Source: Tricholoma matsutake
Taxonomy: Eukaryota > Basidiomycota > Agaricomycetes > Agaricales > Tricholomataceae
Reading direction: 5' to 3'
Assembly: GCA_026075535.2 (NCBI GenBank)
Contig: AP026538.1
Coordinates: 7,130,001-7,194,000, forward strand
DNA length: 64,000 nucleotides
Both the position numbers and the translations under genes were made by a program. The notes beneath the pieces were generated by a model. The model was not told the origin of the DNA and did not search any database. It saw only the letters and a list, made by a program, of their open reading frames with translations. Positions 1-10,435 of this stretch are shown here, piece after piece. Position 1 is the first letter of the stretch; each line of letters begins with the position of its first letter.

Positions 1-1426
1 CCTCCGGGCTGCTGCACCAGTGTTTTAGGTGTGACCATGTAACATGATCGGGACCTGGAGCAGAATGGGAAGAACATGCACTAAGCGCTTCTTTCATTTC
101 GGTAACAGAGAACAGGATCCAGGCCCTTTCAGGCACTGGATCCAGATCGTTTAAGATGTTCAGATCGACTACTTGGTCTGAAGCAGTGTTATATGAGCCA
201 TCAAGGGCAGCCCACAGGGAATCAAGATCGTTGCAAGGTTCTCCCTGATAGGAGATTGCCTTGTACGATGGCAGGTTTCTTTGATGAGTCCAGGACATAA
301 GGTCCCAGGGTCGCCTGTTCATGGTGGCCACTTCTTGGATACGATCATCGAAGAAGTCACGTTTTGCATGTTGCATGACTTTGTGGTACAACTTCCAGTC
401 CTCCTCATCTCGAGTGGCTCTGTAAGCATCTAGTGCACCTTTGCATTCATCTGTCCACCATCCTTTGGACGACTTGCCGAGGCGAGATTCCTTGGCGTGG
501 TTATCCCACGCCTTGTTTAAAATCATTGATATCGCTGAAACGAGATCATTGATTTCTGCCAAAGTATTTCCATGCCAGTGAAGCCACAGATTTAGAGCAG
601 AGGAGACAGCATCGAGGTATGATGCTTCCTCCTTGGATCCTTTTTTGATGGACCACTTGGTAACTGGGACCAGAGACCCTGGGCCAGGTAGTGTCAGTGT
701 CAGAGGAGCATGGTCAGATGTGCCCCTGGCTTCTGGGACAATATCGCAGTACAACACAAATCTTAGATCCGTGGGTATGAACATCAGGTCGATCACCGTG
801 GGGTGAAAGCCCTGTTGTGGGGGAAAGTGAGTGGGTCCCTCCACGGTGGGGAGAGCCCTCGTTAGGCCTAGTGCTGTTGCGGTTTCCACTAAGTGGTCGG
901 CATGAATGGAATGTTCAGGCCCCTGGGGGTCCCAGGAGGCGTGTCTCACATTGAAATTGCCACACATGAAGTGTAGGCATGGGATTGTCATGACACTTTT
1001 GTAGAGGAGTGTGATGGCCGAGTGTTGGCTGTCTGAATAGACGTTAGCGAGTAGCATGACATCTTCCCCTATTCCCAAGGAAAAGAGAAGGATGTCACGA
1101 TCATCGATCAGATCTCAGCGGAGACCCGGTCTGAGATTAGTGATGGTATTTGCAAAATAGATAGCAACGTGTGGAGGGGTGTCAATCCCTGATGGTCGAA
1201 CCAAAGTGCCCCAGTTGGGGCTCATTGGTGTGCCAATAACTTCTTCCCCTTCCCTGTTGTGGGCAGAGGGGGCATGTCTTATTAGTCTCCAAGGAGGCTC
1301 TTGAATGAATAGCAGATCATAGTCATCTACAAAATCAGCCAGTAATGAGTCCATGTAACCCCAATTTCTGTTTACATTCTGACTAAATATGTGTAATTGT
1401 GGGGTAGATCTAAGTCTGTCCCTCAT
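1..1426 (-). pseudogene. LINE ORF2 fragment: endonuclease and start of RT (N1)
   Basis: The start ATG at 1426 directly follows the ORF1 stop TAA. The N-terminus reads MRDRLRST and carries the apurinic-type endonuclease motifs FSQNVN and FIQEPPW. After an in-frame TGA at 1115-1117 (CGA Arg in related copies) the same frame continues through a GNFN/GDFN-type motif, SDHAPLTL and the linker into the RT (APGPDHVTWSHLKHW). In the family this protein nicks target DNA and copies the element RNA in the nucleus. Here it is truncated by the window edge and interrupted, so it is not functional. Confidence 0.8.
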
Positions 1427-1429
1427 TTA

Positions 1430-3749
1430 TGTTCAGCCACCGCATCCTGTGGGATGGTAAGCATGGGGGGAGCGAGAGTTTTGTCTCGCACTCACCTCGT
1501 CATAGCAAGCTTTGATCCAATCACAGTCAAAGTGATGTTGCCAGAAATTGCATTGATGATCGTTGGATGCGTGGTTCTTCTGGCAGTTTAGACACCTAGC
1601 CAGGTGAGGACAGGCAACCCCCTCTGGGGTGGCTGGGACAGGAGGGTTCACCTTGGCATTTTCCTTACAGCAACTGGCCAGAGCCCGATGGTGCTCTTTC
1701 CGGTGTGGACCTGCACAGATTGGGCATTTCGACTGCGGTGCTCTGCATGCCAGGGTGGGATGGCCCCATTTCCAGCAGCATTGGCACAGTGGGAGGCCAG
1801 GGTTTGCCCTAGCTGCCCTGACGTAGGCAACGTAGCGTCCAAACTGGACACCACAACTGATGAGATCCTTGGCTCATGCACCACTGACTGAGTCAGCAAT
1901 GTTTAGATACATGGTGCACGTATCCGACATCTTTGAGTCATGTACTACCCGTGGGGGGACTTGTAGCACCATGAGGTCCAAAATTCCGGACTTTCCCAGG
2001 TGAGTGATAACAACGTCAGGCATGATAGCCTTGTCGTTGGCAATAAAAGGCACGTCGACCAGCTTTAGGTACGACGTGGATGTGGGTAGCACAGCATCGA
2101 CTTGCAATGCAAAGGGGAAGGCTTTGTGGGCTGCCTCCTTGAAACACTGTAGGTCCTCTTCCGAAGCAACTACGTCTGTGGACACTGAGAGGTTCCTGGC
2201 ATGCATGATGGCCGACCGTGCCACTAGCTTGGAGTGGTGCAGTCCTAACGTCGTCCAGACATGGGCACCACTGACTGAGTCAGCAATGTTGAGGTAAACA
2301 GTGCATGTGTCCGACATCTTTGAATCATGTACTACCCGAGGGGGGACTTGCAACATGGTGAGGTCAGAGATGCCTGACTTTCCGAGGTGTGTGATCACAA
2401 CATCAGGCAAAATGGCCTTGTCGTTAGCAATGTATGGAACGTCGACCCACTTGAGGTACGACGTAGAAGTAGGTAATGCCGCATCAACTTGTAGCGCGAA
2501 GGGGAAGGCCTTGTGAGCCACCCCCTTGAAACATTGTAGGTCCTCCTCAGAGGCAACTATGTCCATGGACACCGAGAGGTTCCCAGCTTGCATGATGGCC
2601 AACTGTGCCACTAGCTTGGAGTGGTGCAGTCCTAACGTCGTCTGGACATGGTCCAGGAAGTCTGCAGGGTTCATTCCTTCCTCAAGGGGAGGTTGAACGT
2701 GTACTAGGACCTGTCATCTCGACGGTCCGTGGACAGTGGGCAAAGGCTTTGCAGCCTTGGGCCTGGAGGGGCCAACGTGCTGCTGAATGTCAGCCAGCTT
2801 GTTGGTGGGAAGCTCAGGGAAAGCCTTGGCTAACTGCACAAGGCCATCCATGGAGGTGTTAGGTGCTCACCCCCCTGGGAAGTGAGCGACCTGAGCAAAG
2901 GTCCCCTTGCCTGAGGGCTTGGTCAACCAGTTCACGGGGGGAGGAGGTCCTCTGCCCCATGATGAAGAAACTCCCCCTGCTGGGGGTTTAGGAAGAGGTC
3001 GAGCCCCTCTAGGGCCTTGAGTTCTCACAGATTTGTGAGGGGGGGGGGTGTTGCCCATCCCATCCCTCCAGATGATCCATCCTTGGGACGTCCTGAGGGT
3101 TGTTGGTAACAGTGCCTGACCTAGGTCGTTTACTGCCCCTACCCACCTCGTCTATAGCTCTTTGGAGGGTGTTGCTCCCCAAATCGCGATTAAAGCTGAC
3201 AGCAGTTGCAGCACTAAGTACCACCCCTAGCTGTTCGGCAATTTCCTGCCATTGTTCAGCAGTTGGTTTATGGGCTCCTGTCCTACTAAGGACTGTTAGG
3301 AATCCCTGTGCATATTCCCCCAGGTCATGCACAAAGGTGACTGGTCTGGCCCAATCGTCCTCAGCATTGCTTGCCATCTCCGTGTCCTGGATCGCAGGAA
3401 TGGGGTTCAATAGCTCGACTTTGTCAGCCCACTGTGAAGCAGGTGTAGAAGGAGTGGTAGGAGGTGCAGGGGACAAGGTGGCCTGCCTGGGAGATAACGC
3501 TGGCACGCTGAATCGCTGTGCACGCGGTGTGATCGTTCCGGCCCCATAGGGGGAGGGAGTTGGAGAGGCTCTTTGGGTCCGATGAGGACCCACAGAGGGA
3601 GCTATATGTGATGATTTATGGCCCCCAGAGGGCCATAAAGAATCAATGGGGTTGTCGCCAGGAGTTCTGGGCATACTGGATCTGGAGGGTCTCCCCTTGT
3701 CTATCACTGCATCCGATCTCCTCCCTTTTTGTATGAAGCTGTCAGACAT
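1430..3749 (-). pseudogene. LINE ORF1 (gag-like nucleic-acid-binding protein), N1
   Basis: ORF1 starts at the MSDS.. methionine at 3749 and ends in front of ORF2. The order is a Pro/Ser/Thr-rich N-terminus, a Gly/Arg-rich basic segment (KSxRTxGPRGARPLPKPP), a central conserved region (LGLHHSKLVA..EEDLxxFKEAAHKAFPFALQVDAALPTSTSY), then CCHC zinc knuckles (CNxCxKNHA in the last part). Stops at about 2867 and 2710 are TGA where other copies have CGA. A 387-bp in-frame segment of the central region is present twice. In this family ORF1 proteins coat the element RNA. This copy is dead. Confidence 0.8.
1878..2651 (-). repeat. In-frame 387-bp tandem duplication inside N1 ORF1
   Basis: The sequence beginning GCACCACTGACTGAGTCAGC occurs at 1878 and again at 2265, exactly 387 bp (129 codons) apart. 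The two units run to about 2264 and 2651 and differ by scattered substitutions. The join changes ..DHVQTTLGLHHSK to ..SGAHVWTTLGLHHSK while keeping the frame. No other LINE copy in the window has it. Confidence 0.85.
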
Positions 3750-3877
3750 GCATTGGTAAGATGCTAGATAAACCGGATCACTTGGATTGTTGACAGATTG
3801 AGCTATAGAAGTTGAAAATGGTGTCGACAAAAATTTATGTGGCTGTGCATGTCACGGTAAGAGGTCAAGGAGCAATG

Positions 3878-6800
3878 TGACTCACTTGATATTGGCACTA
3901 GGATAATAATCTTCTTGGAATATGGTAGAAAATAAATAAAACTGGGCCTGGGCGCTGGCATCTGACCAAGATACAATTCTTCTGCCACTGTTATTAGAAC
4001 AATGTATTAAGGTCAGCTATTACAGTTTGGCAGTAAATATTAATTTGCTCACCCAGGCAGTTTGGGAAGACCCTTGTAGGTTGTTCTCAAGCAGTTATCA
4101 ACAAGGCCCCTGTCGTATATGCCACATTTGCTGAGCACTGGCAAGCTATACCAATTGATGAATAAATAATATTGAATAAAAGATAGATTCAACATATGTA
4201 ATAACTGGATCCAAGTCTTCCAGATAAACAGTCTCCAAAGACAACTTACTGAAGCAACATTTGTCAGAAAAAATAACACAACACCATGGAATTTTGGGAC
4301 ATACTTGGACAATGACTTGGACAATGACTTGGACAATGACTTGGACGACTTGGATGACTTGGCTGCCTTTTCAACTTCAACTTCAACAACTTCATCCTCA
4401 TCCTGGTCCATGGCATCTAATGTATTGTTGTCATCTTCAGCAACGATCACTTCATCAGATCCTTCTTCTTCTTCTTCCTCCTCTTCCTCTTCCTCCTCTC
4501 TGTCTTCCTCCTCCTCCTCCCCATCTTCCTCCTCCTCCTCCCCGTCTTCCTCCTCCTCCTCTCCATCTTCCTTGTCTACTTCCTCGTCTTGCTCCTCCTC
4601 GTCTTGCTCCTCCTCCTCTTCCTGAACATCAACAACTTTGTTGGCACTTGACAAATAGTCAAAATCATTTGTTGAAACATCAATGTATGTGTAACTTACC
4701 ATTTAGAGACCTTCTTGCTCACATTGGATGATTTACCAGTCAAAGGTTTCTTCAGTTTCTGTTTCACAGGCATGTCAGATGCTGAAGCAGAGTCATCAAT
4801 ATCAAGAACTTCAGGTTTACTTTAATGCCAAAGGAAAAGAAAAGTAAGTAATGAAAAATCTACAAGCATAAATATAACATACATCTTCGACTCAGTCTTC
4901 TTTGCCTTGACTGGAGGTGTTGACTTTTTGACCACAGACTTGGTAGAAGACAATTTCGATGTCTTGGTGGGAGATGTCTGTGGCATAATGGAAGACAATG
5001 TTTTGGCCACCTTTGATGGAGATTTGACAGCAATCAATTTCGGTAGTGACTTAGCTGAAGCAATTTTTGCAGGCGTGCTGGACTTGATAGCTGCTTTCTT
5101 CCTATCACAGCCCAAAGCGATGAGCAAAGATAATATAATGAGCTTAAAAACTTAAACTTACACAGCATTGTCAAAGACTTGTTGTCTATATGTTTCATTA
5201 GCAAGTACCCAAAAGCAACAGAAAGAAAGACCAAACTACCTTGTTTTTTTTACAGGACTTGGCATAGATGGAGCAGCGCTATCAAATGTATTATAGTCAG
5301 ATGACAAGATCAACCTTTTTTTTTTTTTGGATCATTATTTATAATGCGTATAATGTGGGGCTCGCTCACAGTCTGTGGGTCAAGATACAAACAGAGGTAC
5401 TACTAAGACTACTCATTCCCTCTGCCCACATCCCACACCAGGTCCCTTGCAGAAGCCATGTTACAGCGGGTGTACCAGCGTTGTCCTCTCAGACAGGAAA
5501 GGCAATAATCTATAGGGGAGGGGCCCCCCCTGCAGAAGCTAGCCATTAGTTTGCCATCTGGTGCTATCTCAGTCCCCCTGGCCACATATCCAACCAAAGT
5601 CAGATCAGGTGCAAGCAGTGTCAATTCACCGTAAGTCCTCCCTTGCAGGAAGAGTAACCATCTTTCACAAGACAATGAGGATTGTCCACCCCAGGCAAGT
5701 GAGGTGGACCATCACTGTGTCCAAGCACGAGTGACAGTGACAAGGCAACTGGTTGTTCACTGGAGCTGCTGTAGGCAGGGGGCCGAGGCCCCCCTCGAGC
5801 AAATGCTCATCTGAACGTGCACTCAATAACATCATCCCCCCCACAGTGGGAGGAAGGTAAAGGGGGTGGCACATTGCTGCCATCCTGACAACATCCACCA
5901 AAAGGTTGGTGGGCAGGGTTTAGAAGGGGAGATCCCCTTCTTCAAGCATGGCGCAGTCATTGGCGAGGCCCACGGGGACGACGACGCTGTTCCAGGGACA
6001 AGGGTTCCCCAGTTGGAGGCTCTGCCACTGGTGGAGCAGACTGAGCCACCTTCATCGCCTCATAGGAAGCCTGGAAGGCTGTTGGAGACGTAAGATCTAG
6101 AGGAGCTGATGCCGCCCGAAGCGACTCCATCATGCTCCCTGAGAACCACCAGGTGGTGGTGAACAGCTCCCATGCCATCTGACGCCAAGAGTTCCTCTCA
6201 TTGAGAGGAACCGCAGACACTCAGATGGTACCCACAAAAGAGGTCATCGCATCCAGTAAATGCAACATGGCATGAGAGGTGGCTTCAATCTCCAGCCTCT
6301 CATCCCTTGATAACGGCACTTTGTCCTCCACCAACTCAGGGATGGGGGGCCAAGGCTGTGATGGGGCAGGGAATGCCTCTGGATAAAGGAGCTCAGCTAT
6401 GCTGAGCTCCTGTGAGTACGCATCCTCCCGTGGGAGGCTGCAGGTCCATTGCTTGTGCGCGACGTCGACACCTTGTGCCCATCGTACACAATCAATCATT
6501 TGCCTCGAGGAGAGCCTAGGCCCCCCCTCAGCATAAATGAGAGCCTCCTGCATAGCAAGAGAGTCATCATCGTCATCATCATCAGGGTCAGAGAGGTCTT
6601 CTCCAGCCCATAGATCTCTAACTGCCTTTAATGCAGCTGCTACCTCCGGATTGTTCTGTTCAAATTGGGTGTCATAGTCTTGGGTGTCATCATCAAAGAT
6701 GTCACCCGTGATCAGGGAGGGGTCGTGTAGACCCTGGTGAGGTGGATGGTCTCTGGTTCGCTGTTTAGGCATTGAGAGTAAGTTAGCATGAGTAGATGAC

Positions 6801-9486
6801 AGTAGAAGTGGGGTGTTATGACCTGGGTTCAACCTTCTCCCACCAGGCAGCAGGATGTGCAGCCTGTCTGTCCCCTTGGAGTATTTGGAGGCTGTATCGG
6901 GTGGATCCGGAACTGAGATAAGGGACCATCTGCTATCGATTCCACACTATGTATCTTGACTTCTACTGTCATCTACTCGCACTAACTCACTCTCTATGCC
7001 TAAACAGCAAACCAGAGACCATCCATCTCACCGGGGTCTACACAACCCCTCCCTGATCATGGGCAACATCTTTGACAATGATGCCCAAGACTACGACACC
7101 CAGTTTGCACAGAACAAACTGGAGGTAGCAGCTGCCCTAGGCAGTTTGAGATCTGTGGGTTGGGGGGGACCTCCCCGACCCTGATGATTATGAGGACTTT
7201 CTTGCTATGCAGGAGGCCCTCACTTATGCTGCACGCTGCATATTTCGATCAATAGCATCATATACCAGTACTAACTTGCTCTTAATGCCCAAATGGACAA
7301 CCAGAGACGATCATTCCAACGATCCTATGCCTCTGGCAGCTGTCCCAGCTTCCTATGTGGCGATGCCAATAGCTCCAGCAGAGCTTCAATCTGGGGAACC
7401 CTTGTCCCCAGTACAGTGCCATCGTCGTTACAGATGGCCGTGCCATTACTAGTGTGGGGCATTCCGCTCCACACCCATCACCACCAGTCCGCTGGCTGCT
7501 GTCAGGTTGGTGACAAGTGTCGCTGACCTTTATGTTCTCCCCACTGCAGGGGGGAAACTGCTATCGAGTGCATGTGCTTGCAGCGCATTTGCTCGAGGGG
7601 GGCCTTGGCCCCCTGCCTACAGTGGTTCTGGTGAATAACCAGGTGAACAACCAGCTGCCTCATTACTGTCACTCGTGCATGGACGCGGTGATGGTCCACC
7701 TCATTCGTCTGGGGTGGTCAAACCTTGTTGGCTGGGAGTATGCGGACTGTTATTGCTCCTGCAAGGGGGGATATACAGTGAATTGACACCACTGCACCTG
7801 ATCTGACTTCAGTTGGATATGTGGCCAGGGGACCGGTTTGCACCAGTGGGCGACCTAATGGCTAGCTTCGGGAGGGGGGGGCTCCCCCTCCAGATTATTG
7901 CCTTTCCTGTCTGAGAGGACAATGTCTGTGGCACTGCCCACCTAAAGTGGCTAAAACGGGGACCTAGGTTGGGAAGCAGGCGAGGGGAACGTGTAGATAG
8001 AGTAGTACCTTTGTTTGTTCCCTGCTCCACGGACTGCATTAGGGCACCGTGTTATAAATCATCGATCCAAAAAAAAAAAAAAATGACGGTAGAAGTCAAG
8101 GTACATAGCATGGAATTGATAGCAGATGGTCCCTTATCTCAGTTCCGGATCCACCCGATACAGCCTCCAAATGCTCCAAGGGGACAGACAGGCTGCACAT
8201 CCTGCTGCCTAGTGGGAGAAGATCGAACCCGGGTCATGACACCCCAGGGGGGTTGAGCACCGGAGGTAGAGAGTGGGTGGTGAGAAGTGGCCACCCAAAT
8301 GTTGTCCTAGCCCCCAGGGGGCACTGTCACCCAGCCCCTTTTAAAGACGGTGTATTCTGGACAGGTAGTCAGTGTAGCATGTCCCTAGTAGTAGTGACTC
8401 ACAGAGCATGGAGGTTGGAAGCCTCAGAGACAACCAGCAGTCCAGTAAAGATGTCCCTCCCCCTAAGCCAGACCTCCCCCAACTAAACAAGTGCATCGAC
8501 TTGGGCAAGCGTTGAAGCGGGCATCCCACACCCACTCTAAGCCCCCATAGGGACCCAGACTACTCTTTCATAGACATCACTCACCTAGCCAGGATCCTCG
8601 AAGCCCAGGAGAACGAGACGGATAGCAGACACTGTCAGAAACAGTGACCGAGCCATCCCTGGAGATCAGATGGACGGATCTCTTAGCAAATCAGGCCAGG
8701 CCTGGAGACGCCGAGAGCATTCGTGATGGCAAAATCCGATCGAAAATCGGACATAAATTGAAGTGTCGATGTCGTGAGCAACGTTGAGCAGAGGTGTTTA
8801 CCACTGTTTATAGTGGTTGTAACAAGTCGGTGAAGGAGTGACAAGATCAACCTTGGAACCAAGACATACACCTGGTTTTTGCTGGATGAAGGAGTGCTTG
8901 GATTAGTTTTAGGCTTTTTAGGTGAGTCTCTTGTAGGGCTGGAAGAAAGGATCGTATGTTACTTATAAGGGTACACATCATAAAGTGACAATACCTTGGA
9001 ACAAATGCATCATCCAATTCAGAATCACCCTCATTGATGGTTCATTTCTTGCCACTGTGCATACAAAGAGGTAGGGGGAAAAAAAACATCAGCATGAAAA
9101 CATATATCATACAATTATCAGTCACACCACGTCAACTTCTTGGGTGTTGGAGTCATAGGAGGAGTTGCAGCCTTATGACGTAAAGCCTTTTTCGCTGGTG
9201 TAACAATCCTATAGTGGAACATGAAAATCGATAAGTTCAGTATCCAGAAGATATGCAGGGATAATACTAACACTTCTTCCTCTACACTTTCATCAGAATC
9301 ATCACCAATTGACTCTCCACTGAATAGAAAAGAAGTCAGTACAGAACATTTAATGAATATAAATAGCAATACTAACTCCTCATAATCGTCATCATCAGAG
9401 CCTTCAATGGACTCATCATCATCAACAATGAAGGGATCAGAACAGACATGTTCTTTTGCCAAAGTCTTGCTTCTATGAGGAGCCAT
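3878..9486 (-). CDS. Host-like multi-exon gene, acidic and Lys/Ser/Pro-rich protein, split by transposons
   Basis: Probable start ATG at 9486 (MAPHRSKTLAKEHV). Exons I could place by GT-AG borders and frame: 9377-9486, 9272-9319, 9137-9208, 8995-9054, 8872-8938, then beyond the insertion 5240-5278, 4883-5101, 4700-4819, about 4284-4646, about 4200-4250, 4053-4145 and 3886-3987. Exon borders are approximate. The protein has acidic DDD/EEE tracts (very long in 4460-4630), SK repeats and TPxK/SPxK-type basic segments, and a C-terminal part with KCGIYDRGLVD..TTYKGLPKLPG and GRRIVSWSDA, which resembles hypothetical proteins of agarics as far as I recall. The charge pattern suggests a nuclear protein, but no function can be assigned. 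An in-frame TGA in the 8995-9054 exon (AAA TGA ACC) would end the protein unless splicing differs. Elements B1/B2 separate the 8872-8938 and 5240-5278 exons, and LINE N1 cuts in after the donor at 3880-3885, so it may be a pseudogene. Confidence 0.5.
4303..4625. repeat. Low-complexity coding repeats: 12-bp ACTTGGACAATG units and a TCC/TTC-rich tract
   Basis: From 4303 a 12-bp unit ACTTGGACAATG repeats about four times (minus-strand coding for alternating Ser-Lys-Ser-Leu). At 4460-4625 the plus strand is almost pure pyrimidine (TTCCTCCTCCTCC..), which on the minus strand encodes long Glu runs broken by Asp. Both are coding repeats inside the host gene and are expected to vary in length between strains. 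Confidence 0.8.
5957..6772 (-). pseudogene. Element B protein, copy B1 (one internal TGA)
   Basis: Starts at the conserved MPKxRTRD methionine (6772) and ends at RRRPRGPRQ (5957). It aligns along its length with the intact 269-aa proteins of B8 and B10: GLHDPSLITGDI, WAGEDLSDP, SIAELLYPEA, PELVEDKVPLSRDERLEIEATSH, WRQMAWELFTTTW and RPRGPR are all present. One TGA at 6221-6223 replaces a CGN Arg codon of sister copies. There is no recognised domain and no RT. It belongs to the subfamily that keeps the WELFTTTW region. Confidence 0.75.
6809..8082 (+). mobile_element. Element B copy B2, 5'-truncated, nested in B1
   Basis: Plus-strand copy starting inside the 5' untranslated part (GGGGTGTTATGACCTGGG) and ending in a poly(A) run at 8069-8082 after GTTATAAATCATCGATCC. 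The TSD ATGAC(A/G)GTAGAAG is present at 6796-6808 and 8083-8095. It is opposite in orientation to the surrounding B1, so the two form an inverted pair. Confidence 0.88.
6996..7450 (+). pseudogene. Element B protein remnant, copy B2
   Basis: MPKQQTRDHPSHRGLHNPSL.. starts at 6996 and keeps the N-terminal GDI/GNI..DYDTQF region, but a frameshift near 7155 breaks it. The middle of the protein is missing. A second MPK-like start (MPKWTTRDD, about 7287) leads straight into the C-terminal SGEPLSPVQCHRR tail, the structure that marks subfamily II (also B4, B5, B6 and B9). Confidence 0.65.
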
Positions 9487-9909
9487 TGAGAGGAGCAGTG
9501 GGAGGTAAGGCAAGAAACTATAGATTTCATATTCTTAACGAGGCTTTTAAGCACATATTTCCAGGCACATGATTAACAAGAGATAAAACACTGAAGGATA
9601 CAAACTGAATAGATGACTGACAAGTTTTATGAGGCAAACAAAACATTCTCATAGAACAGGCGGCCGTAAAGAAATTTCTCGCTACTGGGGGCTGAAAGCC
9701 GAACCATGGCAAAGGAAATAAAATGCATCAAACTCTATAACACACAACTATTCCACAAGGAGAATAAAAAGAAGTGCTAGTTGTCAAACCTGCCCATACT
9801 GGAAAACTATTAACCCAAGCGATGAGAATTCCAAGGACAATCCCAATACAAATGTATGACAAAATATCCACCCTGAGGCATGTTGTCACAAACTCATGCT
9901 AATTACTAG
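9487..9909. other. Host spacer upstream of the 9486 gene
   Basis: AT-richer, non-repetitive sequence with no similarity to the elements elsewhere in the window. It should hold the promoter of the minus-strand gene starting at 9486, but I cannot point to a convincing TATA box or other site. Confidence 0.4.
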
Positions 9910-10176
9910 GTCGAAATAGTCTCATATAACGTTATCATGTGGAGTTTCCCTGCATATGATGTACCGATGCACCTGAATAGCGCCCGTATACTAGAAGCCG
10001 CAGAAAACAGGATTGCCAAGCGTATTTGGCCAGGTACTGGAACAAGTTTATGCAGCAGACTAGCAAGAATGAATGATATATGGTTATGAGGCATAGGACA
10101 AACAACAGCACGACTCCATATTTCCCTCCGATATCGACAAGTCCAGATACATGGATCAGTACTACAACCAATCAAG
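9910..10176 (+). pseudogene. Possible coding remnant on the plus strand, cut by B3
   Basis: From 9910 a plus-strand frame reads ..SYNVIMWSFPAYDVPM, then HLNSARILEAAENRIAKRIW, then WLARxx-type text to a TGA near 10087. The same frame continues (GIGQTTARLHISLRYRQ..) up to the start of element B3. Its balanced composition looks protein-like, and reading the TGA as a former CGA would fit the decay pattern of the window. No family was recognised. It could equally be chance; the opposite strand is also open here. Confidence 0.25.
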
Positions 10177-10435
10177 GCTCCTTGACTTGTTACAACCACC
10201 ATAAATAGTGGTAAACACCTCTGCTCAATGTTGCTCGCGACGTCGACACCTCAATTTTCGTCCGATTTTCGATCGGATTTCACCATCACAAATGCTCTCG
10301 GCGTCTCCAGGCCTTGCCTGATTTGCTAAGGGATCCATCCATCTGATCTTCAGGGATGCCTCGGGCACTGTCTCTGACAGTGTCTGCTATCTGTCTCGTT
10401 CTCCTGGGCTTCGAGGATCCTGGCTAGGTGAGTGA
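10177..10435 (+). mobile_element. Element B fragment B3, 5' end only
   Basis: Begins CTCCTTGACTTGTTACAACC at about 10177 with the conserved ACCACY..ARTGGT hairpin, and follows the B 5' untranslated sequence up to CTGGCTAGGTGAGTG, where LINE sequence (K) starts abruptly. The remainder of this copy was not found adjacent, so the junction is a rearrangement or an insertion with lost flank. Confidence 0.75.

Larger units (their letters stand above)
1..3877 (-). mobile_element. Tad1-like LINE copy N1, 5' two-thirds
   Basis: Minus-strand non-LTR retrotransposon whose 3' part lies outside the window. Reading from 3877 leftward it has the family 5' end (ATTGCTCCTTGACCTCTTAC), ORF1 (gag), a TAA-ATG junction at 1424-1429, then the endonuclease and the first part of the RT. 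Both ORFs are interrupted by stops, mainly TGA at positions where sister copies have CGA. The 5' end sits directly after a GTGAGT splice-donor-like sequence of the neighbouring host gene, so the element appears to have landed in an intron. No TSD can be checked because the 3' end is missing. Confidence 0.9.
5318..8838 (-). mobile_element. Element B copy B1 (non-autonomous poly(A) retroposon) containing B2
   Basis: Minus-strand copy of element B: poly(A) end at the left (T run from 5316, then GGATCATTATTTATAATGCG) and 5' end at the right (GACTTGTTACAACCAC.. on the minus strand). It is flanked by the perfect 16-bp TSD TGACAAGATCAACCTT at 5302-5317 and 8839-8854. A second B copy is inserted at 6809-8082, so B1 itself is 5318-6808 plus 8096-8838. 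It lies between two inferred exons of the host gene. Confidence 0.9.

Noticed and set aside
4261..4731. Plus-strand Leu/Pro- and Ser-rich ORFs (156 and 106 aa)
   Set aside because: They are reverse reads of the Glu-rich and SK-repeat coding tract of the minus-strand host gene; composition is purely repeat-driven.
9906..10202. Minus-strand 98-aa ORF as upstream exon of the host gene
   Set aside because: Hydrophobic, no splice context joining it to the ATG at 9486, and its start runs into element B3.
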